A stretch of 64,000 nucleotides of DNA, from contig CM069432.1 in the NCBI GenBank assembly GCA_035610365.1, positions 127,916,255 through 127,980,254 of the forward strand, in the 5' to 3' direction. Source of the DNA: Aquatica leii. Taxonomy: Eukaryota; Arthropoda; Insecta; Coleoptera; Lampyridae. Position 1 is the first letter of the stretch. Each line of letters starts with the position of its first letter. A program made the position numbers and the translations under genes. The notes below the pieces were generated by a model. That model saw only the letters and a list, made by a program, of their open reading frames with translations. It ran no database searches and was not told the DNA's origin. Positions 35,698-48,230 of the stretch are shown here, one piece after another.

Positions 35698-37260
35698 TTA
35701 ATAAATTTTTAAACACTCAACGACTTCACCTTTTTGCTTGAGGAAAAATACACGCCGGAGCTTCGAGTAATCATCCTTTATGCAGAGAAAATATTTGAAT
35801 CCTCCCAATGATTCTTTTTGCATCGGTCCACAGACATCCGCATGAATAAGTTCTCCGACTGCAGTTATTTTATTCTGTCGATGGTGAAATGAACGTTGCT
35901 TCTGCTTGCCAAACACACACCCTTCACAAAAACTGTCATCATGTTTAACCTCAAGATTATGTTGCTTAAGAAAAGCTTTTACATGCAGCTTATCTTGATG
36001 ACATAAGCGCTCATGCCAAAGCTGTAAGGGTTCCTTGTGTTTGACTACTAAAGCATATTTGTTTTTTGCCAATCGAATATTTAATGTGTACAAGCCATTG
36101 TATGATGCAACTCCTGTAAGCCGAATTACTCCATCCCTTACAAATTTACAACCATTTTTATTTGCTTCAAATTTATAACTTTTTTTGATTGTGCATCCTA
36201 CAGAAAAGAGATTTCTTGATATTCCAGGGACAAACCACACATTTTCAATACGATTTAATTTCCAGTTGCCATCTACCAAGGCTTCAATCCACACTGTACC
36301 TCGACCCACAGCTGAAATCACTTGCTTGTTCCCAACTTGAATATCTTGGAGTGTTACAAACTCCTCATAATCATCCAACCATTCTTTATGCATCGTCATA
36401 TGTGTGGAAGCACCTGAATCGGCCAACCATTTGTCGCATCCTTCCATTTCATAAGTGCACACAAACGCATCACCACGACTGAATTCTCTTTGTTGCTTGT
36501 CTCTTGAACGTTTAGGGCAATTCTTAATAAAATGCCCAAACTCGTGACATTTATAGCACTTGTATTCTTTTCTTTGCTTTTCTTTCTTTTGAGCCTTCGG
36601 ATCAACCAAAGCAACAGGTTCTTCGTGTTTTGCGGGCAGCCTCATTTCAATTAATCTTAATCGCTCTAATAATAAATTAACTGTTCTCTCTGCCACTGGG
36701 ATATACTCCCAAACACTTTTAAACTCAAAATATTCTACTGAAAGTGTCGATAGAATACGACTCATTAAAAGTAAATCCAGAAGTTTAGTTTTTACTAGAC
36801 GTTCCAATTCATCATTCAATTCGAAGAAATTTTTTTGCAACTTAGCAACATGCGTAGTCACATTTTCACAGGGATTTTTTGTTACTTCAAAAAATTCCTC
36901 CATTAGTCGATCGACACGTTGACCGAAACTCTGTTCATACACACACTTTAACTTTTGCCATGTATCCATTGAAGTTCGTCACGTTGACGTTAACTCTAGA
37001 TTGTTCTCGTTCAAGGACCCAACAATAATTAACTGTGCCAAGGTATCACCCTTTTTAAATGCTTGATGCATTCTCTTGTTAAATGCATCGTCATCATTAC
37101 TATTCGTTGATTCCACTGATTCGACACGAACAGGTGCTGTTTTTTCACCTGTAATATAATCGTGAACATCATGATGTATCAACAGTAATTCAATTTGACG
37201 CTTACATTTTGCCCAATTGCTTGCACCTTCCAATTTTTCAATGTGCGCTTTGAAATCCAT
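35698..37260 (-). pseudogene. Copia Gag, protease and integrase N-terminal half
   Basis: The start codon at 37,260-37,258 opens MDFKAHIEKLEGASNWAKCK, a Copia Gag N-terminus (K.eg.NWa.Wk). One stop near 36,980 is followed by a 423-codon frame with MDTWQKLKCVYEQ, zinc knuckle CYKCHEFGHFIKNC (36,555-36,510), protease WLADSGASTHMTMH (DSGA, 36,435-36,390), the integrase zinc finger LWHERLCHQDKLH...C.GC (36,030-35,910) and IHADVCGPM with the first catalytic Asp (35,865-35,835). It ends at a stop near 35,698, in the integrase core. Confidence 0.87.
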
Positions 37261-37394
37261 CTTCAACAAAGAACATACAAGCATAAACATACAACAAGAA
37301 GTACACCATAGTACATACAGTTGGTTACAAAAAAAAAGCAGCAAAAAACAACGTTGCCAATTTGTATAAAAATAATACTTCAACACGATGCAGT

Positions 37395-37790
37395 CATCTC
37401 AGAAAATGTATTCTCAACTTAATCGGATTTAAGTCGCAGTGGTAAGATGGCAAACGTAACACTGTATGTCCGTGTTTTTTAAGGAGTTCATCTACATAAT
37501 ATGTTTTCGTATAATTAAATTGTTTCACTAACATTATTAGTGCTGTTTCATGCATTTCATTTGTTGTTGTTAGTCCATTATTTTCGAGTCATTGTCGAAT
37601 GCTTTCCTTACGTTCTGCTTGCGTTGGAAGTCTATTAATTTGTACAATGTGGCACGCTGTATTATCCATGAAAACAATACCATTAAGAAGCAAATTTGAA
37701 ATGAATTGTTTTTCCTTTCACCATAAATGTGATTCATGTCGTCGTGATAGTCACCGGACAAATCCATGTGATCCACCTGCATGTACAATA
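37395..37790 (-). pseudogene. DDE_3-type (Tc1/IS630-like) transposase C-terminal fragment
   Basis: Minus-strand frames give NGIVFMDNTACHIVQINRLP (37,690-37,630; vmDNa.yHs), then MDWLTTTNEMHET, YYVDELLKKHGHTVLRLPSY and HCDLNPIKL (37,480-37,420). This is the second catalytic Asp and the LPpYhceLNPIEl block of an IS630/Tc1-related transposase; the final Glu is changed to Lys (NPIKL). It abuts the 5' end of the Copia relic. Confidence 0.65.
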
Positions 37791-37869
37791 ATATATATAT
37801 ATACAGAGATATCTAACACTGTTCTGTCCACAACATGTTTAATAGTATTTCTGGCTTCGGATTGAATGG

Positions 37870-40500
37870 TTTTCATTGATTTAGATTCCATGTTAGTAAA
37901 TAACAACTGAAACAATACAGAAAAAAAGTATTGTAAAAATCTCCATCAAAAATAAGTGATTGTTTGTAGAATTAACACTGAAAATAAATACAGATTTTAC
38001 TATTCTAGAGTAAGGAATATAAATTAGTAATTGATGTTGAGGTTATGCTACAAAGCCTATACTGAAAAAAATGCTATTTTAAATTTATTTTAATTTTTAA
38101 TGCTGGCGAATTACAGAGAAGAAATGTGTACTTTTTATAACTAACAGTGAAATAAACATGAGAGCATTATTTTTAATTTAGAATTTAGAAATTTATGAAA
38201 ATTTTTATTTTTCAATTTTTTTGCTTGTGTTGATGCATACGCGATGTATGTACTTACCGCTTCCTAACCAATAAACATTTTTTTGTTTTTAATAATTTTT
38301 TTAGGGTAAATGGTCTATTTATTTAAGTCTGAGATTTAGTAGAGTCAGAAGCACGTTAAGACAAGGAAAGAAATCAAATACATTAAAGTGACTTGATTAC
38401 TACATAAAATAATGAAACTTTTTACATAAGCTTGCCGCTATACAACAGATGGTACTGCTGTAAAACTGATAACAATGCATGTCGACAATACTTTTTATTT
38501 ATCAATTAAACCGTGTATCTTTTGTTATCGTCTACATTTCAAAACGTGATTTTCTTTAGTTAACATTTTTTTAGGAAGCCGCATTCTTAGGTTATTATCC
38601 CGACACGTTTTTCTTTGCAATCGTAACGCTCTATGTTTCCTGTGATAATAATGTTTTAACCAAACTCACAAAAATTAGTAGTAGAAAATTGATTAGCATA
38701 AACCAAAATTATAAAAATATTTTATTGGGCCTGTATTCAGCTTTGATTCGCAATTAAGTTAATTCTCGAAACGTAGCACATAATACATTTTGTTACGTTA
38801 GGTCAGTGTCAACACGAAGAAATAAAGATTGGCATATGCAAACTACCTACTCAGGTAACAATTTGGAAATTCCGTAGAAATCGAACGTTAAACATTTGAG
38901 ACTAAATTTTGGATAAACAAGTTGTTAATTTAGAAGATAAAATTATAGCATCTATACAATATCAAAATAAAAGTTGTAATAAAACATTTAAAAAAATATA
39001 AATTTTCAGCTTTGTTGACGCAGTTAATAAAATGAAATCAAAAATAATGTGTGATTAAGATGTTTAATTAACTGTTTTAAGAACTACATAATTCTTCTCA
39101 GTAATTTGCTGACACTAAAAATAAAAATAAATAGAAAATAATGTTATCACATAACACAAGAGTTAAACTAAATTGTTACAGATGTTGAAATGAGCTCATG
39201 TTGTGTAGATCAGTCAAACTACTTGAATAAATAAATAACACTGCAAAAATTAAGCTAAATATGCAAGACAAGTATTTTTAGAGTACAATATTATTAAATT
39301 ATTTACACACTTTACAAGCGTATTGTAAAAATTCAACTAAAAAATGTATGCATAATAGGTGATTATTCATGTATCGAAACAAACCTAAGAAGAAAATTGA
39401 TAACATAAAACAAAATTATGATTATGCACTATAAACGATGTTTTTTCTGTGTACTAGCATACGTCCGGCCCGTTGTTTAAAAGTGATAACATTACTACAC
39501 TGATAAGATTTCATACAAATAACATAAACATTTTAATAAGCGGCGTTGAAGAAAATAACTAATCTCATATTTATGTATTTGTACTGAATAATAAAAAGAC
39601 GAATGTTAGGTAGATTTCTTTCCAGTAACGATATCAGTTTTATGCGTTCTGAGAAGACAGTATCGTATTTGTGTATTTATCACTTGCGCGGATATCAACA
39701 GTCGTAGGCGGAGTTACAGTTTGATCACATATCACAATAGATTTTTCAATTTTTTTCGTTTTATTTTGAATTTCCTGACGTTATTTACGAAAATAGAATT
39801 TATACAATTTATTTTTCTAAGCGTTGTATCATATCATATCTGATATGAATATCTTTGGTTCGTGTTGCAGAACAAAACATGACATAACTGAACTCCAACG
39901 CAAATCATATGATCAGAGTAAAAATTGTTTTCACAAATGTACCTATTCCAAACTTTTTTTCTAAGTAGTTTATCTCTAAAAATGACTATAAATCTAACTA
40001 TGTAAAGTGTGAACATACTCTAAATAGAATTTATTTTGTTTCCCAAGTAAAAGTTAAAATTATCAGTGGGGCTCATTGAAATCTAAAATATTTTTTTTAT
40101 TTTTGTTAATTGAAGTTTAAAGTAACATCAATAAAGCTACAAGTGGACGTCTGGCAAAAAATTCAAAATTCTATATAATAAATATAAAATACAAAATAAA
40201 ATTAATTGAAAAAATAATCACAGAGAAAAACCTACTAGAAGAAAACACCTAAAAATGTGTTCATTCACGATCCACTAAACTAACATTAAAAGACTTTTGT
40301 TTTATGACAACGTGTAAAAATGTTTTTCATTTAAAATAACATATTCAGTTAATTTGCAAAAATATTGACTTATTCTGTAAAAAAAATATTTCTAGAGACC
40401 ACTAAACTTTTATCCAAAATATTCTTTGTTAGGTATATATTAGCAAGTTATTTTCGTTACTTCCGGATTTATTCATAACATAGTATGACTTTAGAATCTC
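37870..40500. other. AT-rich DNA, nothing recognised
   Basis: About 2.6 kb inside the 19-kb insertion with no supported coding or repeat boundary. Confidence 0.35.
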
Positions 40501-40504
40501 AGTT

Positions 40505-40765
40505 TTTCAATGAGGGAGGTGCATCATTCAGCGACGTTTCGTGTCACTTATTTTACTGTATTATTTTTAACAAGTAATTATAGTATGTTATTCATAAAAT
40601 ATATATCTGGACACACTACGTTTTTGTTTTTCTAGGCGTGAACGTCACGAAAAGTCGCCTTCAAAAAGCAAATTGTTTTAGGTTATAGACGTGAACACTA
40701 GAGACACGAAACGTAGCCATAAAAATAGTTTAGAGTGGTTTTTATTGCCTCTCCTAAGGAAGACA
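40505..40765. repeat. Inverted pair of PLE-type hammerhead tail relics
   Basis: The minus strand at 40,543-40,505 reads CACGAAACGTCGCTGAATG..GCACCTCCCTCATTG. The plus strand at 40,700-40,760 reads AGACACGAAACGTAGCC..AGAGTGGTTTTTATTGCCTC followed by TCCTAAG. Both are the 3' half of the tail seen at 9.7, 17.2 and 63.1 kb, in head-to-head arrangement about 160 bp apart. Neither keeps a CTGATGA box. Confidence 0.45.
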
Positions 40766-41129
40766 AGATCTAATACTAATTACAACCTAACAAACATGAG
40801 GATAAACTACTTTACCGTTATAGACGTAGTTTGAGTACAGTAATCCAAAAATACTTAAAATTTAAATAAAAAAATTAACTACATACTTTTAATTGTAGCA
40901 GCATTACAAAATTTTGCATAGTTATAATTTAGAGATTTTTGAATAGTTATACATTATTATTGTTGATTGTTTTATCGACACCTTAATAAAACTGGAATTA
41001 TATATTTTTAAATTGGGATAGAGACTTAAGTAACTAAAAAAAGGCACATGTATAGAAGAAAACACCTGAATAACGACAGACAAAAACTTAAACAGTGAAT
41101 TTACTGACAATATCTAATCGCATTTAAAA

Positions 41130-42080
41130 ATATCGACTTGTTCATTCATGTTTGCACAAGTTTCGTACAATCATTTCTTGCACTTGTCGCATCTGAACCA
41201 CTCATCTCTTTTTCTAATTTTTGAGTATGTAGGACAACAATGATCGTAATTTACGTAACAAGCGTCGACAGTAAAGCATAGCATAACTAATTTTATGCTA
41301 TCAAATTTTTGACGAGAGTAATTATTTTTTGTTGCTTTTGTAAAATTTTTTTGTTTTCTAAAAACAAAAAATTAAAATCACCAGAAATATAATGTTGGTC
41401 GTACAATTATTAAACAATTTGTCAAATTTGATATTAACTTTAAAGTCGTTTTTTCAATGTTAACTGCATTTCAAAGTTTAAATGGCTTTGCCACTTGTCG
41501 CATAATAGTTCTAATATAATAATTGATTTTTAACATTTAGTTTAATGTGGATTTTACTCTCATTTGCAACACTAGAGCCTTTTTCCTCATTACGTAACTA
41601 CACTAACGAACGTGTATTGACGTTTGACATGTTGGTAGCACATTTAACGTCATTCGATAAACTGTTCTTATCATTTGTAATAACTTTAACTTTTATTTGC
41701 TTTTCCTTTAAAATTTTTTGAACCAATTTTATTTTTATGATTGTTTTCTTTTTCGTTTTGTTTTTCAAATTATTATTTAATTTGATTTTATAGAGTGTGC
41801 AGGTTATGACTGCTGCTGTTTTACATATGCGTGTCCTAGTAGTTAGTAGTTCTATTTCTAGTACTCTTCGTTAGATAAAGTCGAATTGCCAAATTGCTTT
41901 TAAAGAAAAATACAGTGAGTTTGATTCATCTTTTTCCAAAGTTGTTTGAATAACTTGCATCCTAGAAATAGAAGAAAGTAAAGTTTTGGCATGCTTCAGT
42001 AATTCAGTGGTAGATTCAGTTACATCGTCCTTTTCTGTAACTTTTAGAATATTAATAGGTTCAACTACGCAAAACATATC
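41130..42080 (-). pseudogene. Decayed ORF with PHD-like zinc finger, probably transposon-derived
   Basis: A 68-codon frame (42,077-41,871) begins MFCVVEPINILKVTEKDDVT. Further downstream on the same strand, past several stops, the frame at 41,280-41,150 reads ACYVNYDHCCPTYSK..., then DEWFRCDKCKK-stop-LYETCANM. The spacing C..(Y)..C ... W..C..C..W...CA resembles the C-terminal zinc finger found after some insect pogo/jerky transposases. The catalytic part is not recognisable. Assignment is tentative. Confidence 0.35.
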
Positions 42081-42754
42081 ATTTGTAAAGACATGTCAAT
42101 GTAGCCGATGCGTTCTCATTTTCTCAAATTCCTAATCGAAGTTTGTTGTGCAGCATCTAGCAAATAAAAAAAACCGAATTTCAATTAGACTAATATTTTG
42201 TGTGTATGTTAATTTGCACTTAGCGTCTTGACTGACAAACAACAACAAATGTTTCTAAAGTTGCTATATTTAGAAACTGAGATTTCATGCTAACACGGAG
42301 GTTCATAAACATTGCAGCGTTTATACATATTACTGCAGTAAACAATGTTTCTCCTTCAGCTGAAATCAGTATATTAATTTGTTTTTATCCTTTGAACGGT
42401 CGTGGCTCCCATCTCATCAACGTTATAAACTTTTGATAGTAAAAACTTCTTTTAACCTTATCTTTTTAAAGATCAAAATAGTAAGTGTTTACATCTGTTC
42501 TATTAAAATTGTTCGCATCGTAATCAGTGCTGTTCTTAGGTGCACAATCGTGCCAAAAAAGGCAGAATGTTTAGCTATTTTGCACAGTGGCACCTCTTTA
42601 AAGAAAAGTGCACAATGATTGTTTATTGACTTTACTAGTGCATAAATGCTTATTTTTATACTAAGATAAGATTATTATCGTTTTCTTTCTTACCTTTTCT
42701 GAGTTTAGAATCTGGCTTGGTTCACAAGTTGATTACCTAACTTTTAAGAAGTGT

Positions 42755-42935
42755 TTAGTTAGATTTCGGTTGCTTGTTTGAGTTCTTCGATTTCTCTCAC
42801 GCCCTGATGAAGCCCCTTACGAAAGTGGGCGAAACGTTGGCAACTTCGGTTACAACATTGACACGGTCCAAACCCGGAAGACGTTCCTATCTTAGTATAG
42901 ACTCCGGTCGTAGAAGCCTTCGCTATTACATGCTT
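42755..42935 (+). ncRNA. Hammerhead ribozyme-like motif in PLE-type tail
   Basis: CTGATGA at 42,804-42,810, stem II starting GCCC (42,812) and closing GGGC (42,827-42,830) with ACGAAAGT in the loop region, then GAAAC at 42,831-42,835. The 5' GCC before CTGATGA can pair with GGC after GAAACGTT (stem I). Helix III is only ACGT, the minimal form known in PLE hammerheads, which are thought to work as dimers. All core residues CUGAUGA and GAAA are present. The flanks match the PLE tail at 21,440-21,600. Lies within the 19-kb insertion. Confidence 0.65.
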
Positions 42936-42939
42936 ATTT

Positions 42940-45390
42940 TTAATTTTCTGCTATTTTTAAGCTGAAATGTGCACAGTTGGCGCTAAAATATGAATACTAG
43001 CAGCTGTCAGCTATCATCATTATTATCATATTGGGATTAAATGATGTTTTAGATTGTTTTTTTGGCAACCTCATTCTACCATATTTTTAACGTAGTTGTC
43101 CAATTGTTGCTCTAACTCTGCCATTCCTTGGAATATTTTTTTTTTGTTTTAAAAATTTACATTTTTATTTTTAATTCGAATTTTTTGTACCGTTGCGTTT
43201 TATTTTTAAACTTGGTATTTGTAATTGTCATATTGAAAGCAGGAAAATGTTCTTTTCACATAGATGTGTTTAATTTTTTTAACTATATACATATTTCAGT
43301 TACATAGTTTTAGTCTAGTTTCGCACAATTATTAATAAATAGAATTATAAATCAAGTTAGTATTTGACCATTATATATAAAAGAATTTGAGAAATGTTTA
43401 ATCAATAGTAGGTACAAGGCAAATCGTAAATTGTTTGAATTTAGACATCATGACTTAGGCACTAATAACTAATATGATTGTTTAAATTATTTGGTTATTT
43501 TGTTGTTATATTATTTTGAAGAACTGATTCCATTTAAAATTTTTCCGTTTTTTGTGACTGAGAAATAGATATACGAATTCATCATATCGTCATTTTATCT
43601 TTTAGAACATCTAAACGTGACATTGTTAAGATCAGCTTACATAACAAATCTAAATTTGTTTTTGATTACACCGAAATCTTGCTACTACAACTTGTTTGCA
43701 AATCAGAAAAATGTATCTTATGATTATAAAGCGTAGTAAAATATGATATAACACGTACACTTTCTTCTTCCTTACATACGTTTAAAATAGAACTTTTGTC
43801 TTTGATTATGAATTATGCAAGAATACAGTGCACGCCCACAAAAAAAGTTATTTCTCACGGAGTGCAAAAACATCTTTAAGAAAAAGACAATGTTATCATC
43901 CCGTTGTAAAACTAGTCAGCTTTAAAAATGATAAAAAGTTTTAATCATGCTTGATACAATTAGAGAAAAAATAAATAGTTTTGGAAATGAATATACTTGT
44001 TTATTTCAAGTGTTTGTTGAAATCATATGATGAATTTCCAAGAAGTACCGACCAACACTTGGCAATGTTATATCAAAAACAAAATGCAATAAAAAAATTA
44101 CAAATGTATATATTATATGTAGAGTACACAATATGTAGTTAATCATAATTTTTTGATTTTTACGAATTTAGTTATCCACATTTTTCTATTTTTTTTCTTC
44201 AAAATAATTACATAAAAATGATGTTTTTCACGATGACGTCTGAAATAATTCTGATTGCGGTTTAGAAAAAAAGAAAACGTTTAGATATATGTACATTGAA
44301 TGTAAGACAGCAGCTACCACAAAAAATTGCATGCGTCGTTTCTTCTGAAACGCAAAATAAAATAATAACAACTGTGATAGCCGTGATAACTAAATGCCGC
44401 ATCTAAATAAATAAGAATGTTAAATTGCTATTTGTAGAAATTTGATTCCCAACACCCAGTTCTGTTTAGACCAGAGACTCGTTTTAAATTATGGTAGTTC
44501 ATGAATTTGCCTTTTTGCATTTTTTTTGCAACGTTTTAAATTTTATATCGTTTATTACTTGCAGCTTAAAATATGTATGCGCTTTACGTTTTTACTTGCT
44601 TTGCGGATAATAAAATTTCTATTGTAACGATAATTATATAGGTTTTTATTAAAAAATAACTACATATTATCGTTGATATATACATACATGCACTTAAATT
44701 AAGTTGTCATTTGCCGCATTTATCTTTAAGCCATTAGTTAACTTATACACAAGGCTTATACTGAGTCAGTATATACTATAAACACAGTCGTATCTGATAC
44801 CAAATTTAAAATTACTTTATAGTCACGTACCTACTTCATGAAATTTTGAGCACTGCTAAAATTATTTATACTGAAAATTATACCGTGTACGATATCATAT
44901 TTTTGGGTATGTTTTTATTACCAATTAGAGATCATATAGGAAGAGTCTCTTATTACTTCGTATTACAAAACTGATTTGATTTAATTAAATTTATTTTTAT
45001 TCAATTTTGCAATTATTCATCATTTATAACACTTTCTTATTAAATTATGGTTTGCTCAACGAGCGTGGAAATATTTTTTAAACTTATGCACATTAAGTAC
45101 CTTTAATTTTTAACAGTGTGTATCTTATTACTTGTTTACTTTAAATCGGATCAACCATTTAATAGATAACAATTCCCGACTATACGCGGTGATAAATTAC
45201 CAAATTTACAATGTAAACAATATTATTTTTAAATAATAATAAATACTAAGAATCTTCAAATTAATTTATATGCTTGTGCATAAGGGGCTTCGTCGCGTCA
45301 CAGGTATAAATCTAAAGCATTGTCTAAACTCGAAAGGAAATACTTTAAAATATTATTATAAGGTTTACATTTTTTTGTATCACTTTTTGA
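42940..45390. other. AT-rich DNA, nothing recognised
   Basis: No coding or repeat structure supported. Confidence 0.35.
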
Positions 45391-45394
45391 CACA

Positions 45395-45500
45395 TCTGCG
45401 GCCGGGCGAATTCACACTCGCTGTACTTATGGCATCACGCGTCGGCCCTAGTATTGCCTTTGAAACTTTGAGAAAAGCCGCCGCCGCTGTGATTTCGTCT
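45395..45500. other. GC-rich island of unknown origin
   Basis: About 105 bp (CATCTGCGGCCGGGCGAATT ... GCCGCCGCCGCTGTG) of clearly higher GC than its surroundings. It lies within an open 97-codon frame (45,270-45,563), but the peptide resembles nothing I know. It could be part of a SINE or a captured fragment. Confidence 0.35.
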
Positions 45501-46069
45501 GTATTTAATTGTTTACAAAGATGTTTATATGATACATTCGCATTATATTACTACCTACCTTAATTCTGAATACAGTAATACAAATTGATAGTAGTTGAAT
45601 AAAATCGATTACTGAAAATGAAAATTATAAAAAAAAGAAAAAATATTAACAGTTGACAGCATGTGACTTTATTTTGCAATGCAATCAAAAAAGCGATCGA
45701 TTAATTGAAATTTATATATATACAGGGTGTTAATAAAATAGAACGGTTCGCCTCCTGGTAGGTGATAATTTTAAAATTTAATCAAATTAATGATCCCTTC
45801 TTTTAGGAGGTTGGATGAAAGTGTTAATAAAAAAACTTTACACACAGCAGGTGATAAGTAGAGATGAAAACAAGAAAAAAATTCTAATACACTTAGGTCC
45901 AATAGTCATTGGTTTTCGAAATATGAAATTTTTATTTACACCTCTTATGAATGCGATATCGCGTTATCTGCGATAAACGAACAATCGCAGAATACATGTC
46001 AATCAACATTTTGTAACAAGTGTAACGGTGAAATTACTTATTGCTATTTAAGTTAGTTTTATTTTTGCA

Positions 46070-47086
46070 ATGGTTCAATTTACATGTGCGGAGTACGCCG
46101 ATATGCAGTTATGTTATGGCGAAGCTCATCAAAATTCTCGAGAAACTAGACGAATTTATCAGCAGAGATATCCTTTGAGGCATATTCCATCTCATCCAAC
46201 TTTTCAAGAAGTCGACCGTAGGTTAAGAGAAACAGGTTGTTTTAAGCCGCCAAAATCAGACAGTGGCAGACTTCGTAGAGTACGTACGCCAAACACCGAA
46301 GACATTATTTTGCAAGCTGTAGATAATGATCCTCATGTGAGTACCAGGCGAATAAGTAGAGCTGTCGGCGTCAATCATGTATCTGTTTGACAGGCCCTTA
46401 AAGAACAATTACTTCATCCGTATCACTTACAAAGGTTCATCATCTACGGAGAGAGACGGACTACCGTCCGCGTATCCAATTTTCCCAATGGCTGGTACAT
46501 GAATGTAACATAAATCCAAATTTTCTTGGAAACATTCTGTTTACAGACGAAGCCTGTTTTACTCGTGATGGAGTTTTCAATTTTCACAATATGGACGAAT
46601 GGTCAGATGAAAATCCACACGCAATTCATGTTAGAAATCATCAATTTGGATTTTCGATAAATGTTTGGGTAGGCATGGTGGGTGATTGTTTAATTGGACC
46701 ATTTCGTTTGCTAAATCGGTAGAATGGTCAATCCTACCTAAACTTTTTACGTGACAATTTGAACGATCTACTGGAGGATGCGCCATTAGATGTTATTATA
46801 AACATGTATTTTATGCATGATGGAGCTCCAACCCACTTTTTGCGTATAGTAAGAAACTATTTAAATGAACGGTTCGAAAACAGATGGACCAAGATCTCCT
46901 GATCTAACGCCCTTAGATACTTTTGTTTGGGGGTACTTAAAAGATCTTGATTACGCCATTGAAGTGAACACAGAAGATGAACTTTGGCAACGAATTGTAG
47001 ACGCCTACCAACAACTAAGGACTCTAGGTGTTTACCATCAAGTGCGTGAGTCTCTTCGACGACGCGACGGCTGCAATTTTGTTTAG
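46070..47086 (+). pseudogene. DUF4817/DDE_3 transposase, decayed
   Basis: The ATG at 46,070 opens MVQFTCAEYADMQLCYGEAH, the DUF4817 helix-turn-helix start used by many insect IS630-Tc1-mariner transposases. It continues with RIYQQRYPLRHIPSHPTFQE and RLRETGCFKPPKSDSGRLR up to a TGA at 46,388. Later frames hold NILFTDEACFTRDG (46,525-46,565, first Asp), VWVGMVGDCLIGPF, stop at 46,721, MHDGAPTHF (46,815-46,840, second Asp) and, after a frameshift, GPRSPDLTPLDTFVWGYLK (46,887-46,943, third acidic residue). Two stops and a frameshift make it inactive. Confidence 0.82.
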
Positions 47087-47558
47087 AGCAAGTTTTTTTT
47101 TGTAAAAGCTCTATCTCGAAAACCAATGAGTTTTGGACCTAAGTGTATTAGAATTTTTTCCTTGTTTTCATCTCTACTATCATCTGCTAAAGTGTGTAAA
47201 GTTTTTTATTCACACTCAGTTAGTAACTTACAGTTTTCCGAACCTCTTAAAGGTTGGTAAGTGAGCGGTTTCCATGGTTAAAAAAACGAGTATGTAATGA
47301 AACCTCACGGTCAGTAATGTACACTTTCCGAACCTGTAATTTGTGTGTGTTTTGTTTTAACTAATTTGATAAAATGACAATCATAAATTAAATACGTACA
47401 TGTCAATTGTGAAGTGCCTATTATGTGTTAATATTTTACCGAAATAAACGATAATATTTTGGAAGTAGGTTTTCATTCATTTTTTATTAGTTTTATGCTA
47501 TTTATTGTATTTAGTAACTGATTGTGAATAAAATTGTATACAAACCTTAGCAAAAATG

Positions 47559-47635
47559 TTCCATTTGTCTCGAGAACTAGTTCACCTCGAGGCTATGCCT
47601 CTCGGTAAACTATAGTTCTCTCGACAGAAATGGAA
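47559..47635. repeat. 77-bp palindrome
   Basis: TTCCATTT at 47,559 pairs with AAATGGAA at 47,635. Inward, CTCGAGAACTA pairs with TAGTTCTCTCGA-type sequence and CGAGGC with GCCTCtCG around a TAT loop. GC-rich core in AT-rich DNA, similar in size and style to the palindrome at 8,049-8,147. Confidence 0.7.
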
Positions 47636-47684
47636 TACTTTCCGCCTCGGTATGTAATCTACTATTTATTAACACCCTTATATA

Positions 47685-48230
47685 TATATATATAATATAT
47701 GTTCATATACAAAAGATTCGAAACATCTGCAAATTAAAACATAAAATTTAAATTTTATGTTTTTAGTTTGTTAAATATTTTTTGAGTTACAATTATATAA
47801 AACAGTAAAGAAAAGCTAATTATATAGTCTTTTTTAAAGAATTTGCTGGCAGTTTTAACTTTTTTAAAGGCTAATCACTTTATGATTAATTATTTAAAAT
47901 TTTAAATTAATGTTGATTAAAATTGTCATACAATAATTATTGTGACGATTACAAATTGAGATGAGAATGGGTATTTTATTTATAGTAGGCTACAGAATTA
48001 TAACAAAAGGTTCAGTGTTTATGATTTTATTTTATTTTACTATTACTGACTATTTTATAAATACAAATCAAACAATAAGGTCTGTACACATGCTTTCTAA
48101 TAAGTAATATTTATAAAATATTGCTGAAATGTTTGGACCTCTTTGTTTCTGATCTTATTATTTTATATGACGGTTTGCTGTTTTAAATCAATAATTTCTA
48201 ATTGTGAAAAAGCAAAATATGTGACGTCAC
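47685..48230. other. AT-rich DNA, nothing recognised
   Basis: TA-rich sequence without supported features. Confidence 0.35.

Larger units (their letters stand above)
33300..37388 (-). mobile_element. Ty1/Copia LTR retrotransposon relic (internal region)
   Basis: The minus strand carries Gag, protease, integrase, reverse transcriptase and RNase H in Copia order (integrase before RT). Several frameshifts and stops interrupt it. I could not find a pair of LTRs: the 5' side ends near 37,388 against a DDE transposase fragment and the 3' side fades near 33,480. It lies inside the 19-kb insertion. Confidence 0.85.
45723..47679 (+). mobile_element. Mariner-type (DUF4817) DNA transposon, composite ends
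   Basis: The outer ends are CAGGGTGTTAATAAAATAG (45,723) and the mirrored CTATTTATTAACACCCT (to 47,678), flanked by TA-rich DNA. A second, much longer inverted pair of about 105 bp lies inside: 45,819-45,923 against 47,112-47,215 (shared TAATACACTTAGGTCC, TAGAGATGAAAACAAG and CATTGGTTTTCGA). It encloses a decayed transposase. The right arm between the inner and outer ends also holds a 77-bp palindrome (47,559-47,635). Confidence 0.7.

Noticed and set aside
37290-37430. Possible 5' LTR of the Copia relic
   Set aside because: No matching repeat was found near 33.3 kb and the segment borders a transposase fragment, so I do not call an LTR.
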